Shown: positions 10,601 to 23,218, counted from the first letter of the stretch. The stretch is 64,000 bases of DNA from Megalonaias nervosa (GCA_016617855.1 JAECUM010091831.1:541-64540), one strand, 5' to 3'. Translations and numbers: made by a program. Notes: generated from the sequence alone by a model not told the origin.

Positions 10601-11829
10601 AAACAAATGAAATTAAGTTTGCATGTTTGAATGCAAAGCAGATGACTTGATTCAGTTTTTATTGTAAGTGAATATTTCACATTTTTCAAACATTTTCACA
10701 TTTTTGGATTAAGATTTTTTGTACTGAATGTCAGCAGTGGGAGCATAAATTTTACAAACACACATCTGGTTTATTTACAGAGTGCTCTATTTACCAAAAT
10801 GGGGGCTTGACTGGCCCCTTTTTGCTCTCACCAGAACCCTGAATGTACCACATGCATATCACTTGGCCATGTCCTTTTTCAAAGAATGTGCAATTTTTAT
10901 TCCCAAACAAAATTAGTTTAGTATGCCTCCAATCTAAGCTTGATTTATTGATAGGATGTGACACTTAGACAGGAATGTTTTTATTTCATCCATAAAATAG
11001 TTTTAGCACTAACTTTCCTCCAAAGAGAGACCAATAAAACAGATTTACTTGCATGTTGTTTTATTATTGGTAGACCTCATCTGTTTGTCATGATGACTAT
11101 TTATTGAACCTTGAATCATGATCTCCGTTAGTAACTTTCTTAATTAGTGGAAGAACTGTTTTTATTCTATGTACTATTTTTTTTCTTCTTTTTATCTTAG
11201 TATCGTAATGTTTACCAGCAGCTTGAAAACCACAAGCAGTTTGTCATTTGCATCAATAAACATTACATGCCAATATTGCAGACCAATATGGGGTTGCCAG
11301 CATATTGAGAAGTAGGGATTTGATACACAACTGTAGCCAGTCGAGCTGATTGCATATATACAAACACCATGAGAGTCATTTTGACTTGCTTATAAGTCAG
11401 GTTAAACTGCAGACAATATGGACTCTGATCTACCATTGTATGATGTTCCAGCATACTGCACCAGCAGATCATAGCCTGTACTGTTTGTTCTACTGATTAC
11501 TACTGACAATCAGCATGTTATGTGACAACAAATCTGTATCTGTGTAGTTTGTAGTTGGACTCAACTTGTGAGTACATATGTTAAGTAAAACCCTTTGATT
11601 TACTTGAAACTTGCTCTTCATCTAGCCATACAGGTCTCAAATATTACTTACATAACTATAGAGTTTATTTGAAGGAAGTTGGGAAATCTTGGATATAGAA
11701 GAATTATTTTTATCTTTTTAAACAGAAGATTGGTACATTATATGAATTTTATCTGCCACTGAGCAAATCTCTTAGAATGAAGTTTCTGAATGGTTGAATA
11801 CTAGTGATGAGGTCAAGCTACAGATCACC
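10601..11829. other. Intronic sequence without recognised features
   Basis: Start of the 7.4-kb intron between exons a and b. No exon-like frame on either strand; the minus-strand ORF at 11263-11472 has no recognisable similarity and lies in plain intron. Confidence 0.45.
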
Positions 11830-12057
11830 TGTGTATACTCACTTATAAGTTGAGTCAAATTGAAAACAGCAAAGATCCTGATTTGCCATCACATATTGCA
11901 CCTGCCAGTCAGGGTCTGTGTTGTTTGTTCTGCTTTGTTTTGTTTGTAATCCTAATAAACAGCACAGACCCAGATCTGCTGGCACATAATGTGCCAGCAG
12001 ATCTGGGTCTGTGCAGTTTGCAGTTGATGCATCTTATAATTGAGTATAAACAGTATA
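11830..12057 (-). mobile_element. Palindromic MITE (family M), copy 1
   Basis: Left arm 'gtatactcacttataagttg' and right arm '..cttataattgagtata' are inverted. Between them are the family's two hairpins in reverse order: first the 'gatcctgat...' type, then a near-perfect 'cagacccagatctgctggca' palindrome at about 11965-12015. Family M is about 215 bp with inverted ends and two internal hairpins. Strand here means hairpin order: plus when the GACCCAGATCTGC hairpin comes first. Confidence 0.88.
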
Positions 12058-12394
12058 CAGTTTGCAGTGAAGATAGGCTGTCTCAGGTGAAAAGAAAAAG
12101 TGATCAAAAGTATTCCCTGGATGCAGTGTAAAGTAGGCCCAGTAGGAAAGTTTTTGTATCTGTTTTGAGATGATTATGATCTATCAGCTGCTGCAAAAAC
12201 TCTGTTCTTATATCTTCATGTAGTGAGATTCAGTTTCAGGACCTAAATTTGTTGTCATGCTATAATAAAAGTGCCTTTTGAAATTTCAGCACTGATATAC
12301 TCATTAGAGTATTGAAATAACTAGCTTTTTTGTTGAAAATTGAAGCCATAGCAATGGAAATGGTCAAGTCTTCTCATGCAAAGTATGCCTTTTG

Positions 12395-12592
12395 TAAAGG
12401 AATGGTTTGGTTTTGGTGCTTTATGGCACAGCAACACAAGTTGGTTATTTAGTGCCAATGCAGTTGGAGAGAAGTGCCTTGCCCAAGGACACACAATGGT
12501 AGTTGACCCAGGCTGGTCCGATGGTAGGATTCAAGCCTGCACCCTTTCGGTCATGAGTCCACCACACTAATTGCTGAGCCACTGCAGTTCTC
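12395..12592 (-). mobile_element. tRNA-derived SINE with a CORE-like block, copy 1
   Basis: On the minus strand the head reads 'tggctcagcaattagtgtgg' (A-box-like) and 'gggtgcaggcttgaatcc' (B-box-like), followed by 'gtgtccttgggcaaggcact', which resembles the central CORE block of CORE-SINEs such as MIR. The tail reads 'ggcactaaataaccaac...gtgccataaagcaccaaa'. The + strand ORF at 12376-12570 is an artefact. Non-autonomous; transcribed by Pol III in its active form. Confidence 0.72.
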
Positions 12593-13059
12593 TTTCATAA
12601 AGGAAACAACAAAAAACAGTGTTGAATGTCAAAAAAAAATGGGCAGATAAAAGGAAGACATTTTGCCATTTTTGCCATCACTTGTTAATGAACCACTCAT
12701 TGAAAAGATTTTTGTCCAATATCCAACATTCTGAAAGCCTAATTATCACTAGAATCTTTGTCCAGGAGTTAAGAACAATGTTAGCTTATATGGAAAATTT
12801 GTGCAGGGGATAAAGTGCAAGCAGCTGTACATTTCTAAACTAGAGCAACTTCAGTGGCTTACCATAGCAAACCATATTTTTGATCAGGGTTGTTGTAAGT
12901 TTGCACAGTATAAAATGGCACTCAGGGTGAGCATCACCTTCAGCACCACCACCCTCAGACAAAATACTACAAACTCCACAAAATGGCACCCCTCTCATGC
13001 TTGGCACCCCTAGCAAATGCCTATATCACCAACCCTTTACAATGGCCCTGTTTTTAATA

Positions 13060-13830
13060 CGCCTGTCAAAAGGTCGAGTATATAATGTTGGACATCTGTC
13101 CATATGCATTTGTTGCTTTTTCATTTCTGCAAAATAACAATAGTTTTACATCATCTACCTTTATCAAACTTTGTCGATGTCTGGCACACCGAAGGTGATA
13201 AAGAAGCCTATTGATTTCAGGGTCAAAAGGTCACTAAGACAAAAAGAAGAATAATGGTTATGCACAATAGCATTAGTTCTGGACCAAACTTAGTGGATGA
13301 CTTGCACATGGGTAAAGGAAAAATCTTTTGATTTTTAGATTGAAAGGTCAAAGTCAAGGTTACTGAGACTGAGAGAAAAAGAATGGTTTCTGCACAGTGA
13401 TTTTAGTTCTTCATAATTAAACTGGAATAAACTTTGGGCAGGTCTTGCAGATGGAGTAACAGAAAACCATATTGATTTAGGGGCAATAAGGTTAAGGTCA
13501 CTAAGGTGGAAAAAATGGTTTCTGCACAGAAAACTTGAGTTCTCAACTACCATGTACATTCACCAGTTGTGGTTGGTTTACTCTGGGTAACAAAGAAGTC
13601 TGTGGACTTTGAGGTCATAACATCAAATGTCAAGATCACTGTTATGGAAAAAAGAAAATGATCTGCAGAATAATTTAGTTTTAGACCACCTACCTTGACC
13701 AAAGTTGTAAGAGTGTTAGAGAAATGGTTTTTCAAAATACGATTTTGTCCTGTATTAAGTTCCTTGACCAAACTTTGTGGCTGGCTTGTACTTAGATAAG
13801 AAGGAAACAAATAAATACTTTTGCAGCATA
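13060..13830. repeat. Degenerate tandem modules, ~126-130 bp ('aaggtca' type)
   Basis: Phrases of the form 'ggtcaaaaggtcac..gaaag/aagaa..tggtttctgcacaga' recur at about 13221, 13347, 13480 and 13607. The same family recurs at 36.74-37.16 kb with about 146-bp spacing. Divergent copies, no coding capacity; the minus-strand ORFs at 13335-13840 follow the repeat. Confidence 0.6.
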
Positions 13831-14201
13831 AGAAATGCACAAAGTCTGTATTGAGTCTTCAATAACAGAGTTTTTCTAAGTTTCCAAATGATTCAACTAA
13901 TTCACCTTCATCAGTGGATTATGAATATTAACAACTGGTTATTTATTATTAATTATTGTTAATTATACAGGTAACACTATGTATACAACTAACTTCACAT
14001 CATTATGTATCACTTTCACAAGAAATATCAATACAATTCACATTGAGAAAAATTAGTCCTGTTGGAGACAGTTTTTTTTAATACAAGATGATTCCTTTTC
14101 CAACCTTTATGATGTTTACTATACATGTTCTCAGTTTCTATCACTGAATAAACACATAAAGAGTGACAGTTTTTGTTAAAATGCTGTACTACGTAATCAT
14201 C

Positions 14202-14226
14202 ATGTTCTCTCTCTCTCTCTCTCTTT

Positions 14227-14268
<42 letters not shown>
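14202..14268. repeat. (CT)n followed by (CA)n microsatellite
   Basis: About 26 bp of CT with one interruption, then about 38 bp of perfect CA. Confidence 0.98.
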
Positions 14269-14269
<1 letters not shown>

Positions 14270-15314
14270 AGTATTATATATATCAAAGGTGTGTGGTATT
14301 ACCAGTATACCTGTTTACCACAGTACTTTTACAGTGGTATGTACCATGGTGCTTTTCACTGTACTGATAAATCAGTAGTTTCCATAAGGAATGTACAGAA
14401 ATACCTGAGGAATTTTGTAATGACTTTAACGATATTAATAGCATGTTTTATTATTTATGACAAAATAGTTCAAAATAGTATCCATTTTTTCACAAAACAA
14501 TTATATCTGTCACAAATTAATGGGGAATATTACAAATATAATTACATTTATGATCCTTTAATTATATATTTGTCACATGCTACAATTATGCTATCACAGT
14601 GTCAAATGGAATGTTGTAATAAATATTCGAGAAAAATCCAACTTTCTGAAAAACTTTGGATTAAAAAAATACTTTATGTAATTTTTCAAGTCCATAGAAC
14701 TTTTATCATTTGTTGAGTAAGTGTGTTTTATTTTTACTGGCTCTCTACGATAAATATTGCCCTGATGTTGGCAACCCACTCAAAGTTTCCCTGCCTGTTA
14801 TATCAATAGTGTAACTAGAAAATTGTATGCTTGTGTCAACACTTCCTATTTTTTATCAATAGTCTCTCTAATGTCAACACAGTGTCTTTCACAGTATCAG
14901 CTATAGTGTAAAATGAATCATCCCACTTTAGTTATAGCTTTTAGATCACAAACATATACAACAATTAACATACACATAGCAAATTCATCTAATATTAGGT
15001 ACTGGACATTTAATTTTCAGAGCTGGGCAGGGAAGGAGGCGATTACTTTCTTTTGAGCTAAAATATTTTCTTTCTTTTATCTTAAGATAATTTTTTTTCC
15101 AAATAATATCACATATATAATATAGTGTTATATTTCTGTAATTCAAAGCAAGATATTTTCCCAGTTATGTACAGATGGAAATTAAACAAAAAAGTGACAG
15201 GCCCCTCCCTGCCACAAAATATTGAATTGTTGGTCCTTAATATAATTGCAATATACCATGCTATCTATCATGGTACATATACCGCGGTACAAATTTTTTT
15301 GTTGTACCCAGCTT

Positions 15315-15424
<110 letters not shown>

Positions 15425-15923
15425 ACCTAATACCCCCTCAATTCCTATCAGAATGCAATTTGAAAGGAACTCTAATTGAAATTCTTGTACATTTAACCCT
15501 TTGACACTTTCCTGAGAAATTCCAGGGAAGGGAGCCAAATAAACCACACCCCTTTTTTTCTGGTTGGACAAGTACAATACCACATCTTGTGAAATTCCAG
15601 AGTGTGTTTAGGAGGAAGAGGGTGGGCATTCAGAAAAAGAATACAGGCTTCATTTGAGTCTCATTGTTTTTAGAAACAGACTGAGATAAAATGCCTCTCG
15701 GATTATTCATTGTTTTTAGAAACGGACTGAGATAAAATGCTTCTCATATTATTCATTGTTTTTGGAAATGGTCTCTTCAAAATACTCTTTGAAAATAATC
15801 ATTTATGTTTTGATTGGGTCAGGATGTGTCTGTGCATATAATGTTACATTTCCTGTTATATATGCAAGTAAAAAAATCAAAGCTCTAATGTGTTGGTGAG
15901 ATATTTATGGAGGTTTTTGCTAT

Positions 15924-16038
15924 TACCATATATAACTTAGTTATAAGTTGAGTCCAGCTACAAACTGTATAGAACCTGATTTGCCAGTGTACTATTTTGT
16001 TTGCAGTTGGTTTGACTTATATGCAAGTATATATGGTA
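15924..16038. mobile_element. Palindromic MITE (family M), copy 2, internally deleted
   Basis: 115-bp derivative keeping both ends ('taccatatataacttagtta' and 'acttatatgcaagtatatatggta', the last four being the inverted start) but only a remnant of one hairpin. Bounded by TA on both sides. Confidence 0.85.
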
Positions 16039-16431
16039 TATTCATCAATAAGATAAATATCTTTATGATATCATATGTTTATTTTGTCAGAGAATATAAT
16101 GCAGATGATGAGACAAGAAGATCAATATATGATTTATCATGCATTCAAAGTGTCATAGTGTCAAACAGGGATATTAGATTTTGTGAAGAAGCTATGATAT
16201 TGACAGAACAGAAGAGTCAATCCATATGCAGAAGACAATAGCTACTAAAATCAATGTGTGTAAGGCATCAACAAATTACTTTTTAAAAAATCCATGGTTC
16301 CTTTTTTTTGGAACTTAATATTATAAAGGCATTGTTACAATTCCAAATGTTTGTAGAGAGATGGACTTTATTGAAAAATCAAAAACATTAAATGTGCAAA
16401 TTTTAATTTAAAAAATACTTAATAGCAACGT

Positions 16432-16800
16432 AGGTTTGGTGGGATGTTTTAGGAAACAGCAGTACATCTAGGTTATTTAGTGCAGAGGTAATTGGAATAA
16501 AGGGCCAAGCCCATGGTCACACCATAGTGCCATCTATACTCACTCATAAGTTGAGTCAAACTGCAAACAACAAAAGATCCAGATCTGCCATAGTGTAATG
16601 TGCCTGTAGATTAGGGTCTATGTTGTTTGTTCTACCGATTATTCCAAATGAACTGCACAGACCCAGATCTGCTGTTAAATTATGTGGTGGCAGAGCTGGG
16701 TCTGTGCAATTTGCAGCTGGACTTGTATTATAAGTATATACAGTAGTTGATCTGGGATGATCCATTGGTATGATTCAAACCAATACACTTCTAGTTGATT
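16432..16800 (-). mobile_element. CORE-like SINE, copy 2, split by a MITE
   Basis: The left part (16432-16524) matches the tail and CORE side of copy 1 ('ggttatttagtgc', 'gggccaagcccatggtcacac'). The right part (from 16744) resumes with 'tagttgatctgggatgatcc', equivalent to 'tagttgacccaggctggtcc' in copy 1. The interruption is exactly the MITE at 16527-16743, with TA at both edges. Confidence 0.82.
16527..16743 (-). mobile_element. Palindromic MITE (family M), copy 3, nested in a SINE
   Basis: 217-bp copy flanked by TA (16525-16526 and 16744-16745). Its insertion into the SINE gives direct evidence that TA is the duplicated target, as in Tc1/mariner-type elements. It carries 'actcactcataagttgagtc' at the left and 'attataagtatatacag' at the right, with both hairpins between. 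The minus ORF at 16556-16765 is a shadow. Confidence 0.92.
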
Positions 16801-16982
16801 TTGCATGCTTGCACTGTAAAAGGACAGATCCTACCTCAATTAGCCACCTCTTAAAATATGCAGGAAGGTATCTCCAATCCTGTAGGGGAAAATAGCAACC
16901 TAGAAACCTCCCATTGCACAGTAATTATTTTAGATTTTTACTATGTGTACTTACTATACTAAATTATATAAGACAATTTAGG

Positions 16983-17327
16983 GACTGCTCCGGTGGTGTA
17001 AGTGGTTAGAATGGCTGCCTTGGATGTTGGAGGTCGGGGGTTTGAACCTTGGCAGAGACATACCAAAGACTAATAAAAATGGTTAGCAGCTGCCTCACAT
17101 GGCACTCAGCATTTACAGGTTAGTGTTAGGACTGGTTGGTCTGGTGTCAGGATAATGTAACTGGGTGGGACATGATGCTGCATGTCTGTGGCATGATGCC
17201 CCAGTGCTAGACATCACTATAAACTGCCACACTGCATCTTAGTGATATGACTGCAAAATTGTCAAAGCTAGGTTAAAAATCTAACACACACACACACACA
17301 CACACATGCACACACACACACACACAC
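16983..17327 (+). mobile_element. tRNA-derived SINE (family S), copy 1, with (CA)n tail
   Basis: Head 'ggtgtaagtggttagaatgg' (A-box-like) and 'gggggtttgaacctt' (B-box-like), then a body with 'cataccaaagactaataa', 'ctggttggtctggtgtcagg' and 'ccagtgctagacatcactat'. It ends in a (CA)n run of about 45 bp. It matches the copy at 63229 along its length; this copy is more diverged from the tRNA head. Confidence 0.82.
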
Positions 17328-17661
17328 ACTCTGTAGGTCCATTCATACAAATTTTGTACTTTCTTATGGTTTTGTAGTTGTAATTATTTCACACAGCTGA
17401 GTTTTATTTATAACAAAATCAAAGGCAAAAGTTAAAATATGGTCAAGTGCTCAGTGATCTTAATCCATGCACTTTTCATGTCTTAGCAAAATTCTATTGC
17501 TTATGAAGAAATTTTATAGGTTCTTCATTGCTTGTTTAACCAGTTTCAGATATATTTTGTAAATGTGGAAATTATCACATTCCTAAATTACCACAAATCA
17601 ACAAATTTAAAAATTCTGTTTTTATATTTGCTATTTACAACGTAAGTTGTAGAAATGAAAC

Positions 17662-17822
17662 TACCATCTATACTTGATCATAAGTCATGTCCGACTGCAA
17701 ACTGCACAGACCCAGATCTTTAGGGCAAACAACATGGGCCTTGATTTGCTGGTACATTATGCAATGGCAGATCAGGGTTTATGTTGTTTAGAATTGGACT
17801 TATAAGCAAGTATATATTGTAT
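17662..17822 (+). mobile_element. Palindromic MITE (family M), copy 4, one hairpin shortened
   Basis: Ends 'taccatctatacttgatcat' and 'gacttataagcaagtatata'. The first hairpin is cut to one arm ('cagacccagatctt'); the second ('ttgatttgctggtacatt...') is complete. It lies about 130 bp before exon b. Confidence 0.82.
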
Positions 17823-17954
17823 ATACAATGGTCCCTCTGTTTAGTATGACTCATGGTCATGATGACCATATAATATGTAAGTGATGCGATATGTAAGCCT
17901 TGTAATATAACATATCATAATATCACATCATATTTTATGGTCTTTTCCTTTTAG

Positions 17955-18144
17955 CTCTTGGAAAGATTGGTGTCGTGAATGATGCAATTGTAGACTGTCT
18001 CCTGTGGGCTGTTAGATATGAGGAAAACCCAGGAGTTCGGGCCGAGGCAGCTCACACACTGAAACTTCTCAAGGTCAAAACAGAAAATGTGGCAGAAGTT
18101 TTACAAGATAGGTTCTTGGTGGAGAGCAATCAACTTGTCAGAGA
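17955..18144 (+). CDS. HEAT gene exon b (HEAT repeat)
   Basis: 190-bp exon between acceptor ttttccttttag and donor GTAAGT (18145). It encodes LGKIGVVNDAIVDCLLWAVR, then YEENPGVRAEAAHTLKLLKV, then KTENVAEVLQDRFLVESNQLVR. The 'npgVRaeAahtLkll' pattern is the second-helix signature of a HEAT repeat, with the conserved Val-Arg, Ala and Leu positions present. It enters with two codon bases and leaves with two (GA), which pair with T of the next exon to give Asp. An unrelated ORF at 18171-18353 begins in the following intron. Confidence 0.92.
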
Positions 18145-18169
18145 GTAAGTAAAAATGCACTTTAATAAA

Positions 18170-20480
18170 AATGATAACATTTCAACTTCATAAAAATATT
18201 GTAATATACAGCATTTTGACATATTGGGCATTTGCATGCAGATTTTGGTACTGTAGTTTTACAGGTAGAATTTTAAGATGTCAGGATGCCAGTTGCTTTA
18301 AAAGGTCCAGTTATGCATGTAGACAGAAGGAAAAGACAACCTTATTGAATTGATCCAGATTAAGAGTTAGGGTACTATTCAGCTGGCCTTAAAGGGGTCA
18401 CTTCGCAGGGCATAGTGCCCAATTATAGTGCAATCGGATTATCAGTGCACAGTATGCATGTTTGTATTTGGTTTTTGAACCAGTCTTTTTTGCTTATATG
18501 GAGAAAAAATCATGCAAATCATCTGACAGCATCACATGGACTAGGTTATTAACTAGGGTTACCATATTTGAACTTTCAAATAAAAGGGGACATTCCAGAG
18601 AGTTATGAAGACATAATATTATTCTTGCTGAAGTTTGAAATATGCAAATATTTGTCAGAATTTATTTATGGATTCACATTGGCAATACTTTAATTTACCT
18701 TGCAACTAGTTTTTATAACAACTCTAAAACAGTGTTTGGTATTACACCTTGGCACTGATGGTATTAACTGATTGACATTGGACTAAATATCTAAAGGTCT
18801 GGCATTTGTTTTATTTGAATTCAGCTGTCTCTTTAGCAGTGTAATATTGTAACTTGCCATATCTTGGAAGATGATTTTAACACTTTACTACTGACAGTTT
18901 GCCAATACTGTTGGTCTTTATGGCAACAGGTCTAGAAATATCAGGAATTAATCTTAGATGAAATAAGTTTGCAGCATCACTTAATCAGATGTATTTATCA
19001 GCAGCTAAATCATACTCTGTGTATTTACTGTGATACATGCCAGTGTTGTAAGATAAGTGTTATATCATCTTCTCATCAATATTACTGGTATTGTATTTCC
19101 TTGATGATTAGTCCATGGACATGAATTCTAAATAATTTGAAAACTTGGGATGGGCTTTTTATTCATGTAATTTTGCCATGATTTCATAAATAGATAAACT
19201 AGATGCACATTTTGTACTGAGTCAGCAGAATGAACAATTTTCATATGAAATAGGAAGATATTAAGGCTCTTAGACTGAAACATAATCAGATACCATATCA
19301 AGCATGTTCTTTTCTCCAACTCCAAACAAAAGAAACATGCAGTTTTGTATTTATTACATACCCTATCTTTTACACTTTCCAAATATTTCTAGCTCTACTG
19401 TTTCAGTGGAATTCAAAATAAATTGGGATTTATGAAAAGTTCATTTTCATGCATCAAAGAACATGAATGCATGGATGTCAGTGAGAAACACCTTAATAGT
19501 TCCAGATTTAGTGTGCAATACAGAAATGCAGAATGAACAGCCATTGTTGGCATGGACTTATCATGGGAGAAGCTATGGTATATTAACTTAATTTGCTAGA
19601 GCACATGGAAGTACTTTTGATCCCATACAGTCAAACTCTTTCCTCATGCCTCAGCAAACATTTTCATGATACAAACTGTGTATGATCCCTATAATGTCAT
19701 GAATGTAAAATCAGTTGCACACCAGTGTAATGTCAGTTTCATACCAGGATAATGTAAGTTCCATACAAGTGTAATGTTAGTTTCACACTAGTGTACTATC
19801 AAGTTTGACATTACTTAAGCAGCAAAAAATTTTCATCAGCCAAAATCAATGAAAATGTATTAAAGATGCCTGGAGCTAAGCTTGATATTTCTTGTAGAAT
19901 TCATTACATCAATATTGGCTTGACTTCCTGAAGAACAGTATGAATTTAGGATCAGATTACACACACCAATAGAACAGAACAAATCATTTGATTTTCAGTC
20001 CTGTCTTATTGTTTCTAGATCTGGTACTGGAAGTCAGCAAAGTAGGTAAACAATAGAAGTTTCTGGATGGCAATTGCAAATTATCACTCTATTCTGGACA
20101 CATTCAGCAGGATTTAATTCTAGGATGCATAAGTGCTGATTTCACTGTAAGTTTTCAAAAATCACATGCAAAAGAATCAACAGACTGTGCAACCATCATT
20201 AATAATAGTTTCAAGCCCTAAGATAGTGTCTTTGTTGAATACTTCTATTCTTGTAAAGATGACCTCCTTGTTCCTAAATGGAGTAGGGCAATTTCTCCAC
20301 GTAGTTCTCATTATAGATTACACCCTGATTTGAACAAAGTTAAAAAAAATATTTTCTGTCTTTAGTAAATGATGGCCATATTTGATCTGGAAAAGTATAA
20401 ATAAATTAAACTGTAGAAGAAAGATCTTTTTTAGACATTTTTGGTGCCATTTTTTCAGCAGATTTGTATGTTATAAGCAT
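18170..20480. other. Intronic sequence, mostly unrecognised
   Basis: No exon on either strand. 18554-18612 is a piece of the hAT-like MITE family seen at 37877. The text 'cagtgtaatgtcagtttcat' and near copies recur at about 19710-19800 as a weak ~30-bp repeat. Confidence 0.45.
18554..18612. mobile_element. Fragment of hAT-like MITE (TAGGGTTRC family)
   Basis: 'tagggttaccatatttgaac' followed by 'tttcaaataaaaggggacat' and 'tccagagagt' matches the inverted right end of the element at 37877-38011. Confidence 0.65.
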
Positions 20481-20492
20481 TCAAGGCAGTGT

Positions 20493-21780
20493 AAGCACAT
20501 TGAAAGAATACACTGTGTAGGGGTAATACATAGCTTGCTGTCTTTGTGTACCAAGCACATTGAAAGAATACACTGTATAGGGGTAATACATAGCTTGCCG
20601 TCTTTGTGTACCAAGCACATTAAAAGAATACACTGTATAGGGGTAATACATAGCTTGCTGTCTTTGTGTACCAAGCACATTGAAAGAATACACTGTATGA
20701 GGGTAATACATGGTTTGCTGTCTTTGTGTACGAAGCACATTGAAATAATACACTTTATAGGGTTATGTACTGTATAGGAGTAATACACTTTATAGGGGTA
20801 ATACACTGTATGAGGGTAATACATGGTTTGCTGTCTTTGTGTATGAAGCACATTGAAATAATACACTTTATAGGTTTATGTACTGTATAGGGGTAATTCA
20901 CCTTATAAGAGTAATACACTGTATGAGGGTAATACATGGTTTGCTGTCTTTGTTACTAAGCACATTGAAATAGTCAACTTTATAGGGTTATGCACTGTAT
21001 AGGTATAATACACTTTATAGGGGGTAGTACACTGTATGAGGGTAATACATGGTTTGCTGTCTTTGTGTATGAAACACATTGAAATAATACACTTTATAGG
21101 GTTATGTACTGTATAGGTTTAATACACTTTATATGGGGTAATACACTGTATGAGGGTAATACATGATTTGCTGTCTTTGTTCCTAAGCACATTGAAATAA
21201 TACACTTTATAGGGTTATGTACTGTGTAGGTTTAATACACTTTATAGGGGTAATACACTGCATGAGGGTAATACATGGTTTGCTGTCTTTGTTTATCAAG
21301 CACATTGAAATATTACACTGTATAGGGGCAATACATAGTTTGCTGTCTTTGTGTACCAAGCACATTGAAATAATATACTGTACAGGGGTAATACATGGTT
21401 TGCTGTCTTTGTGTACCAAGCACATTGAAATAATACACTTTATCAGGTTATGTACTATATAGGGGTAATACACTTTATAGGGGTAATACGCTGTATGAGG
21501 GTAATACACTGTATGGGGGTAATACACTGTATAGGGCAGTACACTCAGTAAGGGTAATGTACTGCATAGGAGTGATACACTTTATAGGGTTATTGCCATG
21601 TATAGGGATAATACACTTTATAGGGATAACACCACTGTCTAGGGGTAATACACTGTATAGGAGCAATACACTATAAAAGTAATTTACTGTAATGGGGTAA
21701 TACACTTAATAGGGATAACACACTGTATAGGGATAACACTGTATAGGGTAATGCACTATATAAGGTAATACATGGTCTTG
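20493..21780. repeat. Compound satellite: 60-bp units, ~112-bp units and ~17-20-bp subunits
   Basis: 'aagcacattgaaa' marks 20493, 20553, 20613, 20673 and 20733 (60-bp spacing), then about 20846, 20957, 21073, 21186 and 21298 (about 111-116 bp), then 21358 and 21418 (60 bp again). The extra ~52 bp in the long units is made of short 'gggtaatacactttatagg' subunits, which alone continue to about 21780. All ORFs over this interval, on both strands, are products of the repeat. Confidence 0.93.
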
Positions 21781-22073
21781 CTGTCTTCAAGATAGTTCAG
21801 TAATTGTAAACTTAACATTTACTGCACAGCCCAGAATGACATTTTCATTACCTTGTGATGGTATTGATATGACATTACCTTTTACCAAGCTGTATCATCT
21901 TGATGTGAATGCTGGGAGAGATTGATAACTTGACATGGTTGTTACTTCTGTCTGATATTAAATAATGAAAAAGAACAATTATGATACAGTTTTAGTAATC
22001 ACAATGACAATCCTTTGAATGAAATTATAAAATCAGTACAAAGTATGTGTGACCTTGGGAACTCTTTGTCAGT

Positions 22074-22287
22074 TACCATGTGTACCACTTAAAAGTCGTG
22101 TCCTACTGCAAACTGCACACACCTAGATCTGCCATCGCATGATGTGCCAGCAATCTGAGTCTGTGCAGTTTGTTAGGAGCAATCAGTAGAACAAACAACA
22201 TAGACCCTGATCTGCATGCACATTATGCTGCAGTAGATCAGGATATTTGTTTCTTGCAGTTTGACTTATAAGCGAGTATATATGGTA
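22074..22287 (+). mobile_element. Palindromic MITE (family M), copy 5
   Basis: Begins 'taccatgtgtaccacttaaa' and ends 'cttataagcgagtatatatggta', inverted ends bounded by TA. Hairpins in plus order ('cacctagatctgccatcgca', then 'gaccctgatctgcatgcaca'). Confidence 0.9.
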
Positions 22288-22740
22288 TAGCCTGCTGAAA
22301 ATTATCCATACATGTTTACAGTTGTGATCCACTGATTTGACCTAAATAAGAGTGTCATACTGAGTAAATTTACTCACTAATGATTGCTTATATTTGTGTA
22401 TTTTATAGGAGGAGTCTGTGATCTTCTGTCTGCAAACGGAGAAATTTAAATAGTCATTCAGCTGTTATTTTGTGGGCAAAACAGGGTACTTTTTCCCGTA
22501 CTCTTCTCTGTAATGAACCTTACCTGGAATAAGTATTAAACTTGGAGTAACACAAGAAAATGCACAGCAACCTAAAAATGTTTAAGTGATTTTAGATTGT
22601 TTTGACCTTTAGCTATGTTAAAAAAAATCATTTGAAAATAATATAAATACACCATAATTGCACAAGCAATTTAGATGTTTACCAGAGCATAGGAAAAGAG
22701 GCCAAGGCTAAGGCTGATATTATAAAGTCATTCCAGAATA

Positions 22741-22741
22741 C

Positions 22742-22788
<47 letters not shown>

Positions 22789-22818
22789 TAATAATAATAA
22801 ACGATAATAATAATAATA
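22741..22818. repeat. (AAT)n microsatellite
   Basis: About 78 bp of AAT with a few GAT interruptions. Confidence 0.97.
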
Positions 22819-22922
22819 TCTTTATTTAAAGAGGGTCATTCAGTTAGCTGAGTGCAACTATTCTTCCTCGCTTTATAAAAATGTAAACAAGTATTATCAG
22901 TTTTTTTCAAGGTTATCTTTAA

Positions 22923-22923
<1 letters not shown>

Positions 22924-22972
<49 letters not shown>
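22924..22972. repeat. (CT)n microsatellite
   Basis: About 48 bp of perfect CT. Confidence 0.97.
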
Positions 22973-22974
<2 letters not shown>

Positions 22975-23218
22975 GAAAATAATTATTTATAAGTAAACAC
23001 TTACATTGATTTTACTAAACATACATCTTAAAAGAAGAAAACTCTTTTAACTGCATATATAAATTGTTATTTCATCCCATTAAAAAGCAAAATCTTTGTA
23101 CTGGTATCAGCTGATGATCAGTCATGCTTAGATATATCATTAGGTTATTCCACAAAATAATGTGTCATGTAATATGATTTATATAAATCTTGTACTTTGT
23201 TATGTAATATTACAATAT

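Noticed and set aside
12376..12570. 64-codon + strand ORF
   Set aside because: Lies wholly in a SINE on the other strand.
14163..14716. ORFs across the CT/CA microsatellite and following sequence
   Set aside because: Start in simple repeat and continue in plain intron with no protein-like signature.
20382..21705. Up to 131-codon ORFs on both strands with repeated peptides
   Set aside because: Produced by the 60/112-bp satellite; no splice signals or composition typical of genes.
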